64,000 bases of DNA from the NCBI RefSeq assembly GCF_003703835.1, contig NZ_RDQR01000001.1:186001-250000 (forward strand), written 5' to 3'. The number at the start of each line of letters is the position of its first letter. Positions within the stretch are counted from its first letter, which is position 1. The position numbers and the translations under genes were made by a program. Shown piece by piece: positions 47,394 to 56,747 of the stretch. The notes beneath the pieces were generated by a model, which was given only the letters and a program-made list of their open reading frames with translations, had not been told where the DNA came from and made no database searches. Source of the stretch: Auritidibacter ignavus (lineage in GTDB: Bacteria; Actinomycetota; Actinomycetes; Actinomycetales; Micrococcaceae).

Positions 47394-48758
47394 TTAGCTC
47401 TCACCCGCCTCTACGGAAGGAGCGCCTGACATTGAGGTACCCGTCTTCGTTTTAGAGGTATCCGGAACCGCCGGGATATATTTCAAACGGTCGACTCGGC
47501 GACCGTCCATTTTGATGACTTCTACAGTGCCGTCATCGAGGGTCACCTGATCCCCGATATCGGGCACACGCCCCAGGGCGGCCATGATGAACCCGCCAAC
47601 GGTTTCATAGGCGCCGTTTTCGGGAACTTTTAATTCTGGAATCTGAGCCATCAATTCGTCGGGACGCAACAGTGCAGGGAAGAACCAGTGCCCCGATGCT
47701 GTCTGCAACACTCCCGGACGAATTTTGTCGTGTTCGTCCGAAACCTCTCCAACGATTTCTTCCACGAGGTCTTCTAGTGTCACGATACCGGCGGTGCCAC
47801 CGTATTCATCAACGACGACAACCATCTGCAGACTCACCGCGCGCAATTCAGTCAACAGCGAATCGAGGTGCATGGTTTCTGGAACCCGAGCCAAATCGGT
47901 CATGATATCGGCAGCCACCATGTCACCGCGTTGGTCTTTGGGAACGGCGATTGCTTTCTTCACGTGCAACACGCCACGAATCGTGTCGGCAGAATCCTCA
48001 ATCACCGGGAACCGAGAGACGCCGGTTCGCCGGGCAGCATCGATGACTTCCAACAGCGATTGGTCGACCTCCACAGTTTCAACTCTCATGCGCGGTGTCA
48101 TCACATCGGCGGCGGTGCGGTCAGCGAAACGCAATGTGCGGTCCACAAAGAGCGCGGTGTCCCCGTCGAGTGTGCCCATCTCCGCGGAGCGACGAACCAA
48201 GGAGGAAAGTTCCTCGGGGGTCCGGGCCCCGGAAATCTCCTCTTCAGCTTCCAGCCCCAGGGTTTTGAGCACGCGGTTCGCAAAGCCGTTGAGTAGCAGA
48301 ATCACCGGCTTGAAAATCGCGGTGAAAATCAGCTGTGCCCGAGCCACCGTGAGCCCGACATCCAGAGCCTTCGCGATCGACAGGTTCTTGGGGACCAGCT
48401 CTCCCATCAGCATCGACAGGATTGTCGCGATCACCATAGAGATCAGCAGCGAGACCGAGGAAGAGATCGCATCGGGTAGTCCCAAGGCCTGCATCGGGGT
48501 TTCCAAAATGGTGCCCAGCGCCGGTTCCATAACGTAACCGGTCAATAGCGTGGTCAACGTGATCCCCAGCTGACAACTCGACAACTGGGTGGAGAGTGAC
48601 TTCAGGCATTTCAGCAGGGGAATGGCTTTGCGGTTGCCGTTATCGACCATGCGTTGCACGGTCGGAACATCCAAGGAAATCATGGAGAACTCCACGGACA
48701 CAAAAAAGCCGTTACCACCGATCAGCAGTAAGCCAAGTCCGAAAAGTAACCATTCCAT
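47394..48758 (-). CDS. CNNM/CorC-type transporter (DUF21, CBS pair, CorC/HlyC domain)
   Basis: Paralogue of the next gene. 454 aa: DUF21 (LLFGLGLLLIGGNGFFVSVEFSMI; MGELVPKNLSIAKAL), CBS pair (~205-335; FADRTAADVMTPRMRVETV, RFPVIEDSADTIRGVLHVKK, VVVDEYGGTAGIVTLEDLVEEIVGE) and a C-terminal CorC/HlyC domain (~350-430; HWFFPALLRPDELMAQI, TVGGFIMAALGRVPDIGDQV). Family members in Actinobacteria and other bacteria act in Mg2+/Co2+ homeostasis. I used the ATG at 48758; a TTG precedes it directly. Confidence 0.92.
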   Translation of the reverse strand: MEWLLFGLGLLLIGGNGFFVSVEFSMISLDVPTVQRMVDNGNRKAIPLLKCLKSLSTQLSSCQLGITLTTLLTGYVMEPALGTILETPMQALGLPDAISSSVSLLISMVIATILSMLMGELVPKNLSIAKALDVGLTVARAQLIFTAIFKPVILLLNGFANRVLKTLGLEAEEEISGARTPEELSSLVRRSAEMGTLDGDTALFVDRTLRFADRTAADVMTPRMRVETVEVDQSLLEVIDAARRTGVSRFPVIEDSADTIRGVLHVKKAIAVPKDQRGDMVAADIMTDLARVPETMHLDSLLTELRAVSLQMVVVVDEYGGTAGIVTLEDLVEEIVGEVSDEHDKIRPGVLQTASGHWFFPALLRPDELMAQIPELKVPENGAYETVGGFIMAALGRVPDIGDQVTLDDGTVEVIKMDGRRVDRLKYIPAVPDTSKTKTGTSMSGAPSVEAGES

Positions 48759-48908
48759 CAAAAATCACCGCCAGCCTTGTAGGACGGTGGTCACCGACAG
48801 GATCAAAGCATGAGGCACGCACGGCCAACTAGAAGGCTCCGATCCTCGGGCGGACTGCTGCGTTGCCCGGTGAGAGTTTTTACGCGGGGATCTATGCATG
48901 ATAAGTAC

Positions 48909-48914
48909 AGTATA
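48909..48914 (-). promoter_or_regulatory. Predicted -10 box for the CNNM gene pair
   Basis: TATACT on the minus strand (with TGCT before it) is the best promoter element upstream of the pair. It would give a GC-rich leader of ~140 nt (about 48900 down to 48759). No known riboswitch is recognised in that leader. The -35 region is not consensus. Confidence 0.4.
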
Positions 48915-48932
48915 AGCATTGATTCTGGTTGC

Positions 48933-48963
48933 GGTGGCCCTGCCCGCAACCAACAGGGCCACC
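48933..48963 (-). terminator. Perfect hairpin after guaB1
   Basis: GGTGGCCCTG (48933-48942) and CAGGGCCACC (48954-48963) make a 10-bp perfect stem with an 11-nt loop, 8 nt after the guaB1 stop. No T-tract follows on the minus strand. Confidence 0.55.
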
Positions 48964-48971
48964 AGCCGGGA

Positions 48972-50441
48972 CTACCAAGATTGAGCCACTGCCCGTCCTT
49001 CTTCGTACCCGGAGGCCGACTGCACTCCAAAGACCGCGCGCTCGTGGAATTCTTCCAGTGTTGAGGCGCCGGCATAGGTCATCGAAGATCGCACACCCGA
49101 GGTGATCCTATCCAGCAGGTCCTCCACCGAAGGGTGGTCGGGATCAATGTACATTTTCGACCCGGAAATACCCTCTTCAAACAACGCTTTACGAGCGCGC
49201 TCGTAGGCGGAATCTTCCCGGGTGCGTGCCGAGACGGCCCGGGACGAGGCCATCCCGAAGTTTTCCTTATATTTACGCCCCGAGGAGTCCACTACGATGT
49301 CGCCCGGAGATTCGTAGGTACCTGAAAACCAGGAGCCGATCATGACCTGCGAGGCGCCAGCCGCCAAAGCAAGAGCCACATCACGGGGATGCTTTACTCC
49401 TCCATCGGCCCAGACCGAGGCCCCGCGAGCCCGCGCGGCTGCTGCACATTCCAGTACCGCCGAGAGCTGAGGACGCCCCACTGCGGTCATCATCCGGGTG
49501 GTGCACATCGCCCCGGGACCCACACCGACCTTAATAATGTCGGCCCCAGCATCGATCAGGTCATTGGTGCCATCTGCGGTGACAACGTTTCCGGCGACCA
49601 GGGGCACCTTCAGGTGCGAAACCTGGCTCAAGGCATCAAGCATTTTCTGTTGGTGACCATGTGCGGTGTCCACCACGAGACAATCAACACCGGATTCCAC
49701 CAATGCTTCGGCCTTGCCTTTAACATCACCATTGACGCCGATGGCGGCAGCGACGTGAAGGCGTTGCTGATCGTCAACGCCCGGAGCGTAGAGGCTGGAG
49801 CGAAGTACACCGGACAGTGTCATCACCCCGACAAGCCGGTCCCCATCCAGGACCGGGGCGTAGTCGACCTGGGCTTGGTGCATCCGCTGATATAGCTCAC
49901 TGAGAACGTCAGCGCGTTCCGCCATGGGAGTGCTAATGGCAGGAAGCTCGTCAGCGCCTAAGGTCATCACCGGTGCACGCATCAGTTCAGATACTGAGGT
50001 GAAGTGGTCAACACCTTCGACGTCGGTCACCAGCACCACACCACGGAAGGTCCGGCTCTCGGGGTCATCAATGACAGCAACGGCCGGATGATTGCGTTTG
50101 GCCGACAAATGCAGCACGTCCAACACCCGATCCTGCGGGGTGACCCACAATGGGGTCTCGAAGATCGGGTGGCGAGATTTGATCCAGGACGTCACTGAGG
50201 CAACCTCATCCAGGGGCAGATCCTGTGGGAGCACGCCGAGCCCGCCGCGCCGGGCAATCGTCTCCGCCATCCGCCGACCAGTGACCGCGTTCATATTCGC
50301 TGCCACCACCGGTATCTGCGAGCCCGTGCCGTCCTGGGCCGAGATATCAACAGCGGTCCGAGACGTAATCTCAGACCGGGAGGGAACAAGGAAAACATCT
50401 GAATAAGTCAGATCAGTCCGAGGTTGGGTTAAAAACTGCAT
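48972..50441 (-). CDS. GuaB1-type IMPDH-family enzyme (probable GMP reductase)
   Basis: A 489-aa IMPDH/GMPR-fold enzyme. The N-terminal [14 protein letters not shown]-type opening, a CBS pair (~95-210), the catalytic Cys loop [13 protein letters not shown] (~residue 305), [20 protein letters not shown] and the phosphate loop [14 protein letters not shown] are present. It matches the actinobacterial GuaB1 group, whose mycobacterial member has been shown to be a GMP reductase rather than an IMP dehydrogenase; the loop sequence AMCTTR instead of SICTTR fits. Divergent from kgd. Confidence 0.88.
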   Translation of the reverse strand: MQFLTQPRTDLTYSDVFLVPSRSEITSRTAVDISAQDGTGSQIPVVAANMNAVTGRRMAETIARRGGLGVLPQDLPLDEVASVTSWIKSRHPIFETPLWVTPQDRVLDVLHLSAKRNHPAVAVIDDPESRTFRGVVLVTDVEGVDHFTSVSELMRAPVMTLGADELPAISTPMAERADVLSELYQRMHQAQVDYAPVLDGDRLVGVMTLSGVLRSSLYAPGVDDQQRLHVAAAIGVNGDVKGKAEALVESGVDCLVVDTAHGHQQKMLDALSQVSHLKVPLVAGNVVTADGTNDLIDAGADIIKVGVGPGAMCTTRMMTAVGRPQLSAVLECAAAARARGASVWADGGVKHPRDVALALAAGASQVMIGSWFSGTYESPGDIVVDSSGRKYKENFGMASSRAVSARTREDSAYERARKALFEEGISGSKMYIDPDHPSVEDLLDRITSGVRSSMTYAGASTLEEFHERAVFGVQSASGYEEGRAVAQSW

Positions 50442-50811
50442 ACCTCTATCATGATCTACCGCACATCATCTCTCCACCTCACCACACCGATAATCCCTGG
50501 GGCGAGCACCACGTTTTTCAGCTGCCCCGGTTTATCCCGCTATTCGGGCCCGTGAAACCGCCATTGTCTAGAACTTGCGCTGTTGGCAAACAGCCTGACT
50601 TCTTCGTCGGACAGTACCTCCTGGCTGTGGCTTACGTGACGCGATCACAGCTATGATGAAAGAACGTGCTTTCGGCACGGTGTCGCGGACGATGACATGT
50701 CCGCAGGCACCTGCGCAGAGAGCTGAACAATACACGTGGCGGACTGTTTCTCAGCCACCCGTTGAGAGCGTCTCGCCCCAACACAAACTGACTACGGAAG
50801 AGGCTTTCACC
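50442..50811. other. 370-nt divergent spacer between guaB1 and kgd
   Basis: No gene is seen. TATGAT at 50652-50657 is a good -10 for kgd without a clear -35 and would give a ~150-nt leader. The kgd frame is open back to 50653, but those codons would overlap this box and resemble no E1 N-terminus. The rest shows nothing recognisable. Confidence 0.45.
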
Positions 50812-53800
50812 GTGCCAGAACTGACATCGGCCCAGCTGTCAGAAGAATTCCCCGGCAATGAGTGGCTAGTGGCGGATATATACGAAAAGTACAAGGCCGA
50901 TCGTTCATCTGTGGACCCCAAGTGGGCCGAGATCTTCGCTCGCCTTGAAGGAACTGCAGCAACACAGCAGAAACGGCATGGTGGTGACAGCGATAAGGGC
51001 ACCTCACGCTCTGCTCAACCACAGCAGAAAAACGCGTCGACGAAGTCGAGCGCAACGTCAACGACCAAGAAGGAATCGAACTCTCAATCCTCCGCATCGT
51101 CGTCCTCTTCTTCGTCTTCGCCTTCCTCCTCAAAGTCTTCCGGCCCGAAGGTTCGTCGGGCTGAGGGCTCCAGCGAAAAGGCCATCCCGTCTGAGCCCCC
51201 GAAGTCCAAGCAGAAAAAGGACGAGGAGTCCCACCAGGGTGAGGACACGTGGACCCAGCTCAAAGGTGCCACCAAGGCCATTGCTTCCAACATGAACGCC
51301 TCGCTGTCGATGCCGACAGCGACCACCGTGCGCGATGTGCCGGTCAAGGCGCTCATTGATAACCGCGTGGTGATCAACAACAGCCTGAAGCGTGCACGCG
51401 GTGGCAAGGTCTCGTTCACCCACCTGATCGGGTATGCCGTCATCAAGGCCCTGGTCAAAAACCCGGGCATGAACACGCTGTACCGCGAAGAAGGCAATAA
51501 GAAGTACGCAGTCCAGCCCGCACACATCAATTTCGGCCTGGCCATCGACCTGCCCCAGAACGACGGGTCGCGCGTGCTGGTTCAGCCCAGCATCAAAAAG
51601 GTCGAGTCGATGAACTTCCGCGAGTTCTGGGAAGCTTATGAAGAGCTCGTCTCCAAGGCTCGCAACAACAAGCTCACGCTGGACGACCACTCCGGGACCA
51701 CCGTCTCGCTAACCAACCCCGGTGGTATCGGAACCGTACACTCGGTGCCCCGCCTGTCGGAGGGTCAGGCCGCCATCATTGGTGTTGGCGCTCTGAACTA
51801 CCCGGCGGCCTTCCAGGGCACCTCGCAGGAAGTGTTGTCGAGGTGGGCGGTGTCTAAGACCTTGACTTTGACCTCGACCTACGATCACCGTGTCATCCAG
51901 GGCGCTGCCTCTGGAGCCTTCCTCAACGACGTGCACCAGTACTTGCTGGGCGCTGATGGCTTCTACGACGAGATCTTCAAGACCTTGCGTATTCCGTACG
52001 AGCCAGTGCGTTGGAAGCCCGACGTGCAGGTCAACCCCGGTGACGAAATCGGCAAGGTCGCCCGCATCCAGCAGCTGATCGCCGCTTACCGGACCCGCGG
52101 TCACTTGATGGCCGATGTGGACCCGCTCGAGTACCGGATGCGCACCCACCCGGACTTGGACATTATCCAGCACGGACTGACGCTGTGGGATCTGGATCGT
52201 TCTTGGGCAACCGGAAATTTCGGTGGCAAAAGCTCGATGCTGTTACGCGATATTCTGGGCGTTTTGCGCGATGCTTATTGTCGCAATACCGGTGTGGAGT
52301 ACATGCACATTGACTCCCCCGAAGAGCGTGAGTGGTTCCAGGACAAGCTGGAGCACCCCTACTCCAAGCCCAGTCGGGAAGAGCAGCTACACATTCTCAG
52401 CCGTCTTAACGCCGCCGAAGCGTTTGAAACCTTCTTGCAGACCAAATTCGTCGGCCAGAAGCGGTTCTCCTTGGAGGGCAGTGAGTCACTGATCGCTCTG
52501 TTGGACGCTGCCATCGGTGATGCCGCCGATGATGGTCTCGACGAGGTCACTATTGCTATGGCGCACCGGGGCCGGTTGAACGTGCTAACCAATATCGCCG
52601 GTAAGACCTACACCCAGGTCTTCCGCGAGTTCACCGGCAATATCGATCCGGAAACCGTGCAGGGCTCTGGTGACGTGAAGTATCACCTCGGTACCGGAGG
52701 AACCTTCACCTCCTATAACGGCAACACCACCAAGGTGTCGCTGGCTGCTAACCCCTCCCACTTGGAGGCTGCTGACCCGGTACTGGAAGGTATCGTGCGC
52801 GCCAAGCAGGATCGTCTGGACCGCGGTTCTGACTCACCGACTTCCTACTCGGTGATGCCGATTTTGGTCCACGGTGACGCCGCAATGGCCGGCCAGGGCG
52901 TGGTGTACGAAACCTTCGCCCTCTCGCAATTGCGGGGATACCGTACGGGGGGTACCATCCACGTGGTCGTCAACAACCAGGTTGGTTTCACCACTCCTCC
53001 CTCCCAAGGACGTTCCTCCACCTACGCCACCGATGTGGCCAAGTCGGTCAACGCTCCGGTCTTCCACGTCAACGGTGACGATCCCGAATCCGTGGTGCAC
53101 GTGGCCAAGCTGGCCTACGACTACCGCGAGCGGTTCCACAAGGACATTGTGATCGACCTGGTCAGCTACCGCCGTCGTGGTCACAACGAGGGTGACGACC
53201 CCTCGATGACTCAGCCGCGGATGTACAACCTGATCGAAAATAAGCGCTCGGTCCGTAAGCTCTACGTCGAGACGCTGGTCGGTCGTGGCGATATCACTCA
53301 GGAAGAAGCCGACTCGGCCATGCAGGACTATAAGGATCGTCTGGAGCGGGCCTTCGCCGAAATTGGCGAAGCCGAAACCTCCCCGATCCCGATCTTGGGT
53401 TCAGCGCACGGTTCTCACGAAACCAGCGAAGAATACGTTCCGGAAAAGACCGCTATTTCCGAAGAAGTGTTGCGCCGGATCGGAGAAGCCCACACGGAGT
53501 ACCCCGAAGGATTCACCGTTCACAAGAAACTCAAGTCGATGCTGGAAAAGCGCGCGAAGATGTCGGTCGACGGCGACATCGACTGGGGCTTTGCCGAACT
53601 GCTGGCCTTCGGTTCTCTCCTCATGGAAGGTACACCGGTGCGCGTGACCGGTCAGGACACCCGACGCGGTACATTCGTACAGCGCCATGCCGTGTTCTAC
53701 GACCGCGAAACCAACGACGAATGGACCCCGCTGGCCAACCTGTCTGAGGACCAGGCGAAGTTCTGGATCTACAACTCGCCACTGAGCGAGTTTGCCTGCG

Positions 53801-54591
53801 TTGGTTTTGAATATGGCTACTCCGTGGAGCGTCCCGACGCGCTGGTGGCGTGGGAAGCCCAGTTCGGTGACTTCGCCAACGGTGCTCAAACCGTTGTGGA
53901 TGAGTTCATCTCCTCGTCCGAACAGAAGTGGAGTCAGCACTCCTCCTTGGTGATGTTGCTACCACACGGCTACGAAGGACAGGGTCCTGACCACTCCTCG
54001 GCGCGTATCGAGCGCTACCTACAGCTGTGCGCACAGCACAACATGCGTGTGGTCCAGCCTTCCTTTGGTGCCAACCACTTCCACCTGTTACGTGAGCAGG
54101 CTTACTCCACGCCACGGCGTCCGCTGATCGTGTTCACCCCGAAGCAGCTACTACGTCGCCGTGAAGCCAGCTCGGAGATCGCCGACTTCACTCAGCACGG
54201 TTTCCGTCCGGTCATGGGAGACGACAAGATTGGCTCCAACGCCCAACGCGTTCTGCTGGTCTCGGGTCGTCTCTACTACGATCTGCTGGATCGTCGCACC
54301 AAGAACGAGGATTATTCCACCGCGATCGTCCGCGTCGAGCAGCTGTACCCGTTGCCGACCCAGGAGATCCAGGAAGAACTGAAGAAATATCCCGAGGCAA
54401 ATCTCACCTGGGTTCAGGATGAGCCGGAGAACCAGGGGCCGTGGCCGTTCATGGCCGTCAACCTGGCCCCCGAACTGGATCGCGAGATTAACGTCATCTC
54501 CCGTCCAGCCTCAGCCTCCCCGGCAGCCGGCAGCAAGCCGCGGCACGATCAGGCGCTGGAAGAACTGCTCGACGAGGTCTTCGGAAAGTAA
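50812..54591 (+). CDS. kgd: Multifunctional 2-oxoglutarate metabolism enzyme Kgd (E1o with fused acyltransferase domain)
   Basis: The actinobacterial TCA enzyme combining a SucB-like succinyltransferase domain with SucA. Chosen start GTG 50812 (1259 aa) has GGAAGAGG 8 nt upstream and gives the conserved opening FPGNEWLVADIYEKYKADRSSVDP. Next comes a Ser/Lys-rich linker (~65-135, including an eight-Ser run), the acyltransferase domain (~155-395) with its YDHRVIQGAASGAFLNDV active site, and the ThDP E1 domain with MAHRGRLNVLTNI, LVHGDAAMAGQGVVYET, VVNNQVGFTTPP and DLVSYRRRGHNEGDDP. Alone it has 2-oxoglutarate decarboxylase/HOA synthase activity, and with E2/E3 it gives succinyl-CoA. Confidence 0.96.
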   Translation: MPELTSAQLSEEFPGNEWLVADIYEKYKADRSSVDPKWAEIFARLEGTAATQQKRHGGDSDKGTSRSAQPQQKNASTKSSATSTTKKESNSQSSASSSSSSSSPSSSKSSGPKVRRAEGSSEKAIPSEPPKSKQKKDEESHQGEDTWTQLKGATKAIASNMNASLSMPTATTVRDVPVKALIDNRVVINNSLKRARGGKVSFTHLIGYAVIKALVKNPGMNTLYREEGNKKYAVQPAHINFGLAIDLPQNDGSRVLVQPSIKKVESMNFREFWEAYEELVSKARNNKLTLDDHSGTTVSLTNPGGIGTVHSVPRLSEGQAAIIGVGALNYPAAFQGTSQEVLSRWAVSKTLTLTSTYDHRVIQGAASGAFLNDVHQYLLGADGFYDEIFKTLRIPYEPVRWKPDVQVNPGDEIGKVARIQQLIAAYRTRGHLMADVDPLEYRMRTHPDLDIIQHGLTLWDLDRSWATGNFGGKSSMLLRDILGVLRDAYCRNTGVEYMHIDSPEEREWFQDKLEHPYSKPSREEQLHILSRLNAAEAFETFLQTKFVGQKRFSLEGSESLIALLDAAIGDAADDGLDEVTIAMAHRGRLNVLTNIAGKTYTQVFREFTGNIDPETVQGSGDVKYHLGTGGTFTSYNGNTTKVSLAANPSHLEAADPVLEGIVRAKQDRLDRGSDSPTSYSVMPILVHGDAAMAGQGVVYETFALSQLRGYRTGGTIHVVVNNQVGFTTPPSQGRSSTYATDVAKSVNAPVFHVNGDDPESVVHVAKLAYDYRERFHKDIVIDLVSYRRRGHNEGDDPSMTQPRMYNLIENKRSVRKLYVETLVGRGDITQEEADSAMQDYKDRLERAFAEIGEAETSPIPILGSAHGSHETSEEYVPEKTAISEEVLRRIGEAHTEYPEGFTVHKKLKSMLEKRAKMSVDGDIDWGFAELLAFGSLLMEGTPVRVTGQDTRRGTFVQRHAVFYDRETNDEWTPLANLSEDQAKFWIYNSPLSEFACVGFEYGYSVERPDALVAWEAQFGDFANGAQTVVDEFISSSEQKWSQHSSLVMLLPHGYEGQGPDHSSARIERYLQLCAQHNMRVVQPSFGANHFHLLREQAYSTPRRPLIVFTPKQLLRRREASSEIADFTQHGFRPVMGDDKIGSNAQRVLLVSGRLYYDLLDRRTKNEDYSTAIVRVEQLYPLPTQEIQEELKKYPEANLTWVQDEPENQGPWPFMAVNLAPELDREINVISRPASASPAAGSKPRHDQALEELLDEVFGK

Positions 54592-54605
54592 GTTCTCCTG
54601 CTGAC

Positions 54606-54666
54606 CAGCTACGGCACGTGTCTCACCTTCCCATCACCGGGTTGATTGGGCCACGTGCCGTAGCTG
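54606..54666 (+). terminator. Large perfect hairpin after kgd
   Basis: CAGCTACGGCACGTG (54606-54620) and its exact complement (54652-54666) form a 15-bp stem. The 31-nt loop contains a smaller stem CCCATCA/TGATTGGG. No T-tract follows (TATCCC). Confidence 0.6.
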
Positions 54667-54709
54667 TATCCCTTGCCGTGACCGTGGCCTGATTCGTAGC
54701 ATCGAAGAT

Positions 54710-55804
54710 ATGCCCTCCATACCATCGTTGCCCGAGCTGACCCTGACACGACCGCTCGTTGTTGCCCCCATGGCTGGAGGCCCCAGCACTGCCCAGCTTG
54801 CCATCGCCGTGGCGGCAACAGGTGGGTTTCCGTTCCTGGCCGGTGGCTATCTCAGTGCCGAGGCGCTCAAAGCGCAAGTGGACGCCTACACCGAGGCCAC
54901 CGATGCACCCGCTGGTGTGAACCTGTTCGTCCCCGACCCCGCGGCCCAAGAGATCGACGAAGACGTGTACCTCAAGTACCGCCACCAGATCATCTCGAAA
55001 CTGAAGCTAGACCCACAACTCCTGCCAGAAGCGCCGATCTACTCCGATGACGCTTTCAATGACAAGCTCAACGTGACGCTGAGCTCCTCGATCCCGGTCA
55101 TCTCCTTTACCTTTGGTTACCCGACAGCTCAGGTCATCGATCGTGTCCACCAGGCCAGGCGCTGGGTGGCGCTCAATGCCACCAGCTGTGCTGGTATTGA
55201 TGCAGCTGTGCGCCACGGGGCCGACCTGCTCATCGTCCAAGGTCCTGATGCCGGTGGGCATCGGGCCAGTGTCCCCGATGCCGATCACTTCGACGCCTCA
55301 CCCAGCACCGGCGAACTACTCGCTTATGCGGCCCGACACCACCGGGTGCCCGTTATCGCCGCAGGTGGGATCGCCGGCCCCCACGATGTGGCCGAATTAT
55401 TGGCCGAAGGCGCAACAGCGGTTCAGGTTGGCACCTTATTCTTGGACGCAGTAGAAGCTGGCACCAAGCAGACCCACCGTCTCGGACTGCGCAACCTGAT
55501 CGATCGCGATACCGTGATCACCCGGGCATTCACCGGCCGTCCAGCCCGGGCCATCCGCAACCAATTCACGGATGCTTTGTCTGATCAGGCCCCCGACCTA
55601 TACCCGCAGTTGCACTATCTCACCTCAGGGATTCGCAAGCAGGCTGATCAGCAGCACAATCCCGAACACCTAAATCTCTGGGCAGGAACTGGTTTCCGCA
55701 ACATTCAGCATCTGCCCGCTGCCGAAATTGTGGAACATTTGCTGAGCGCGTCCACGCTCGCTGACCATCCACAGCGGCTGGCCGGTTTGCGCTCATCAGG
55801 CTGA
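54710..55804 (+). CDS. NAD(P)H-dependent flavin oxidoreductase / nitronate monooxygenase-like
   Basis: A 364-aa TIM-barrel FMN enzyme of the 2-nitropropane dioxygenase family: RPLVVAPMAGGPSTAQLAIAVAATGGFPFLAGGYL, the catalytic-His segment VQGPDAGGHRAS (~residue 182), VIAAGGIAGPHDVAELLAEGATAVQVGTLFL (FMN phosphate) and RAFTGRPARAIRN. Likely oxidises nitronates such as propionate-3-nitronate; the physiological substrate is not shown. ATG at 54710 without a strong ribosome site. Confidence 0.88.
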   Translation: MPSIPSLPELTLTRPLVVAPMAGGPSTAQLAIAVAATGGFPFLAGGYLSAEALKAQVDAYTEATDAPAGVNLFVPDPAAQEIDEDVYLKYRHQIISKLKLDPQLLPEAPIYSDDAFNDKLNVTLSSSIPVISFTFGYPTAQVIDRVHQARRWVALNATSCAGIDAAVRHGADLLIVQGPDAGGHRASVPDADHFDASPSTGELLAYAARHHRVPVIAAGGIAGPHDVAELLAEGATAVQVGTLFLDAVEAGTKQTHRLGLRNLIDRDTVITRAFTGRPARAIRNQFTDALSDQAPDLYPQLHYLTSGIRKQADQQHNPEHLNLWAGTGFRNIQHLPAAEIVEHLLSASTLADHPQRLAGLRSSG

Positions 55805-55895
55805 TCACGCGGCACATAGCAGTGCTCATCGATTCTGCGCGAATCCGCGGTAGCGTTGAGACAATAACGGATTGAGACAGAAAGATACCAACAGC

Positions 55896-56507
55896 ATGGA
55901 ATTTCGGCAGATACGACTGGCCTCAGTGGGTGGAGAACACCTCGCCGGGCTGGGCGATCCACGTGCCATGGGGTGGTTGGGCAGAGTTCTCGCCAAGAGT
56001 CATCACCCCGACGTTTTGGTAGAAAGCTACGTCCTGGCCGCCCCCCAAGAGCCCATCGAGGCGATGTCCTATCGTTGGGAAGAAGAAGCACTACCCCGGT
56101 TCAGCAACGACACTGAAAACCGGTTGCTCATCGCGTTGAATAGTTCCGACACGAAGTATGTGCCTACCTCGGCACGAGCTCGGCTGAACTTGGCCAACAT
56201 CATCGATAAAGCGACTCAACAAGGCCTCGAGGTATTTGTTGTTGGTCCCTTGCCCGGTCTGGATCAGGATGCCAACCAGAAGTTACGCGAACTTAACGCT
56301 GCCTACCGGAATGTGGCCCAGCGCCGCAACGTATTCTATGTTGATGTCTTTGAAGCATTGGTCGACCATAACCAGTACCAGCAGGATCTCGCATCAAACC
56401 AGGGTCTGCCCGGCCAGTCTGCCTACGGGCTGGTGGCGTGGCTGGTGCTACACCGGGGGTGGTATCGCTGGATGAATCTACCCGAGAACCTCGGATCGCA
56501 ATCCTAA
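55896..56507 (+). CDS. SGNH/GDSL-like protein with degenerate active site
   Basis: A 203-aa protein related to small actinobacterial SGNH hydrolases. The first block reads LASVGGEHLAGLGDPRAMGWLGRVL, where relatives have VGDELVAGVGDPRALGW. The block-III Asn region (LIALNSSDT) is present. The last block reads NQGLPGQSAYGLVAWLVLHRGW, where relatives have DGVHPGQAGYGLLAWLVLH, so the catalytic Asp is Asn and the catalytic His is Leu. It is probably a pseudo-hydrolase. ATG 55896 is chosen for the conserved opening. It lies just before the bL37 gene. Confidence 0.75.
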   Translation: MEFRQIRLASVGGEHLAGLGDPRAMGWLGRVLAKSHHPDVLVESYVLAAPQEPIEAMSYRWEEEALPRFSNDTENRLLIALNSSDTKYVPTSARARLNLANIIDKATQQGLEVFVVGPLPGLDQDANQKLRELNAAYRNVAQRRNVFYVDVFEALVDHNQYQQDLASNQGLPGQSAYGLVAWLVLHRGWYRWMNLPENLGSQS

Positions 56508-56536
56508 TCGCGTCAAAGCGCAACAGGCACGGGTGC

Positions 56537-56542
56537 TAAAAT
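56537..56542 (+). promoter_or_regulatory. Extended -10 promoter for bL37 gene
   Basis: TGC-TAAAAT (extended -10, hexamer 56537-56542) lies 52 nt before the bL37 ATG and 29 nt after the SGNH stop. The -35 is weak, as is usual for extended -10 promoters. Confidence 0.5.
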
Positions 56543-56594
56543 TTACCAAGAATTCATTCACCACCGTCTTGAGGCGCTAGAAAGGAGTTGCGCC

Positions 56595-56672
56595 ATGGGT
56601 AAGCGTGGTCGTAAGCGCAAGGATCGTCGCAAGAATAAGGCCAATGGCGGAAAACGCCCTAATGCTGGCTAA
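56595..56672 (+). CDS. Actinobacterial small ribosomal protein bL37
   Basis: A 25-residue, extremely basic peptide beginning MGKRGRKRKDRRKNKANG and ending KRPNAG. It matches the tiny actinobacterial large-subunit protein bL37 (AURKAAK-like family) seen in mycobacterial ribosome structures, which also occurs near sigH. AAAGGAG (56581-56587) lies 7 nt before the ATG. It is too short for most gene callers. A strong T-flanked hairpin follows at 56701. Confidence 0.9.
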   Translation: MGKRGRKRKDRRKNKANGGKRPNAG

Positions 56673-56700
56673 CGTGGCGTGAGGCCACACAAGATTTTCC

Positions 56701-56732
56701 CGAAGGTGGACGAATTTTTTCGTCCACCTTCG
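56701..56732 (+). terminator. Terminator between bL37 and rsrA
   Basis: CGAAGGTGGACGAA (56701-56714) and TTCGTCCACCTTCG (56719-56732) form a perfect 14-bp stem with a TTTT loop, followed by TTGTATTTC. It lies between converging genes and can serve both. Confidence 0.75.
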
Positions 56733-56747
56733 TTGTATTTCGAAGGG

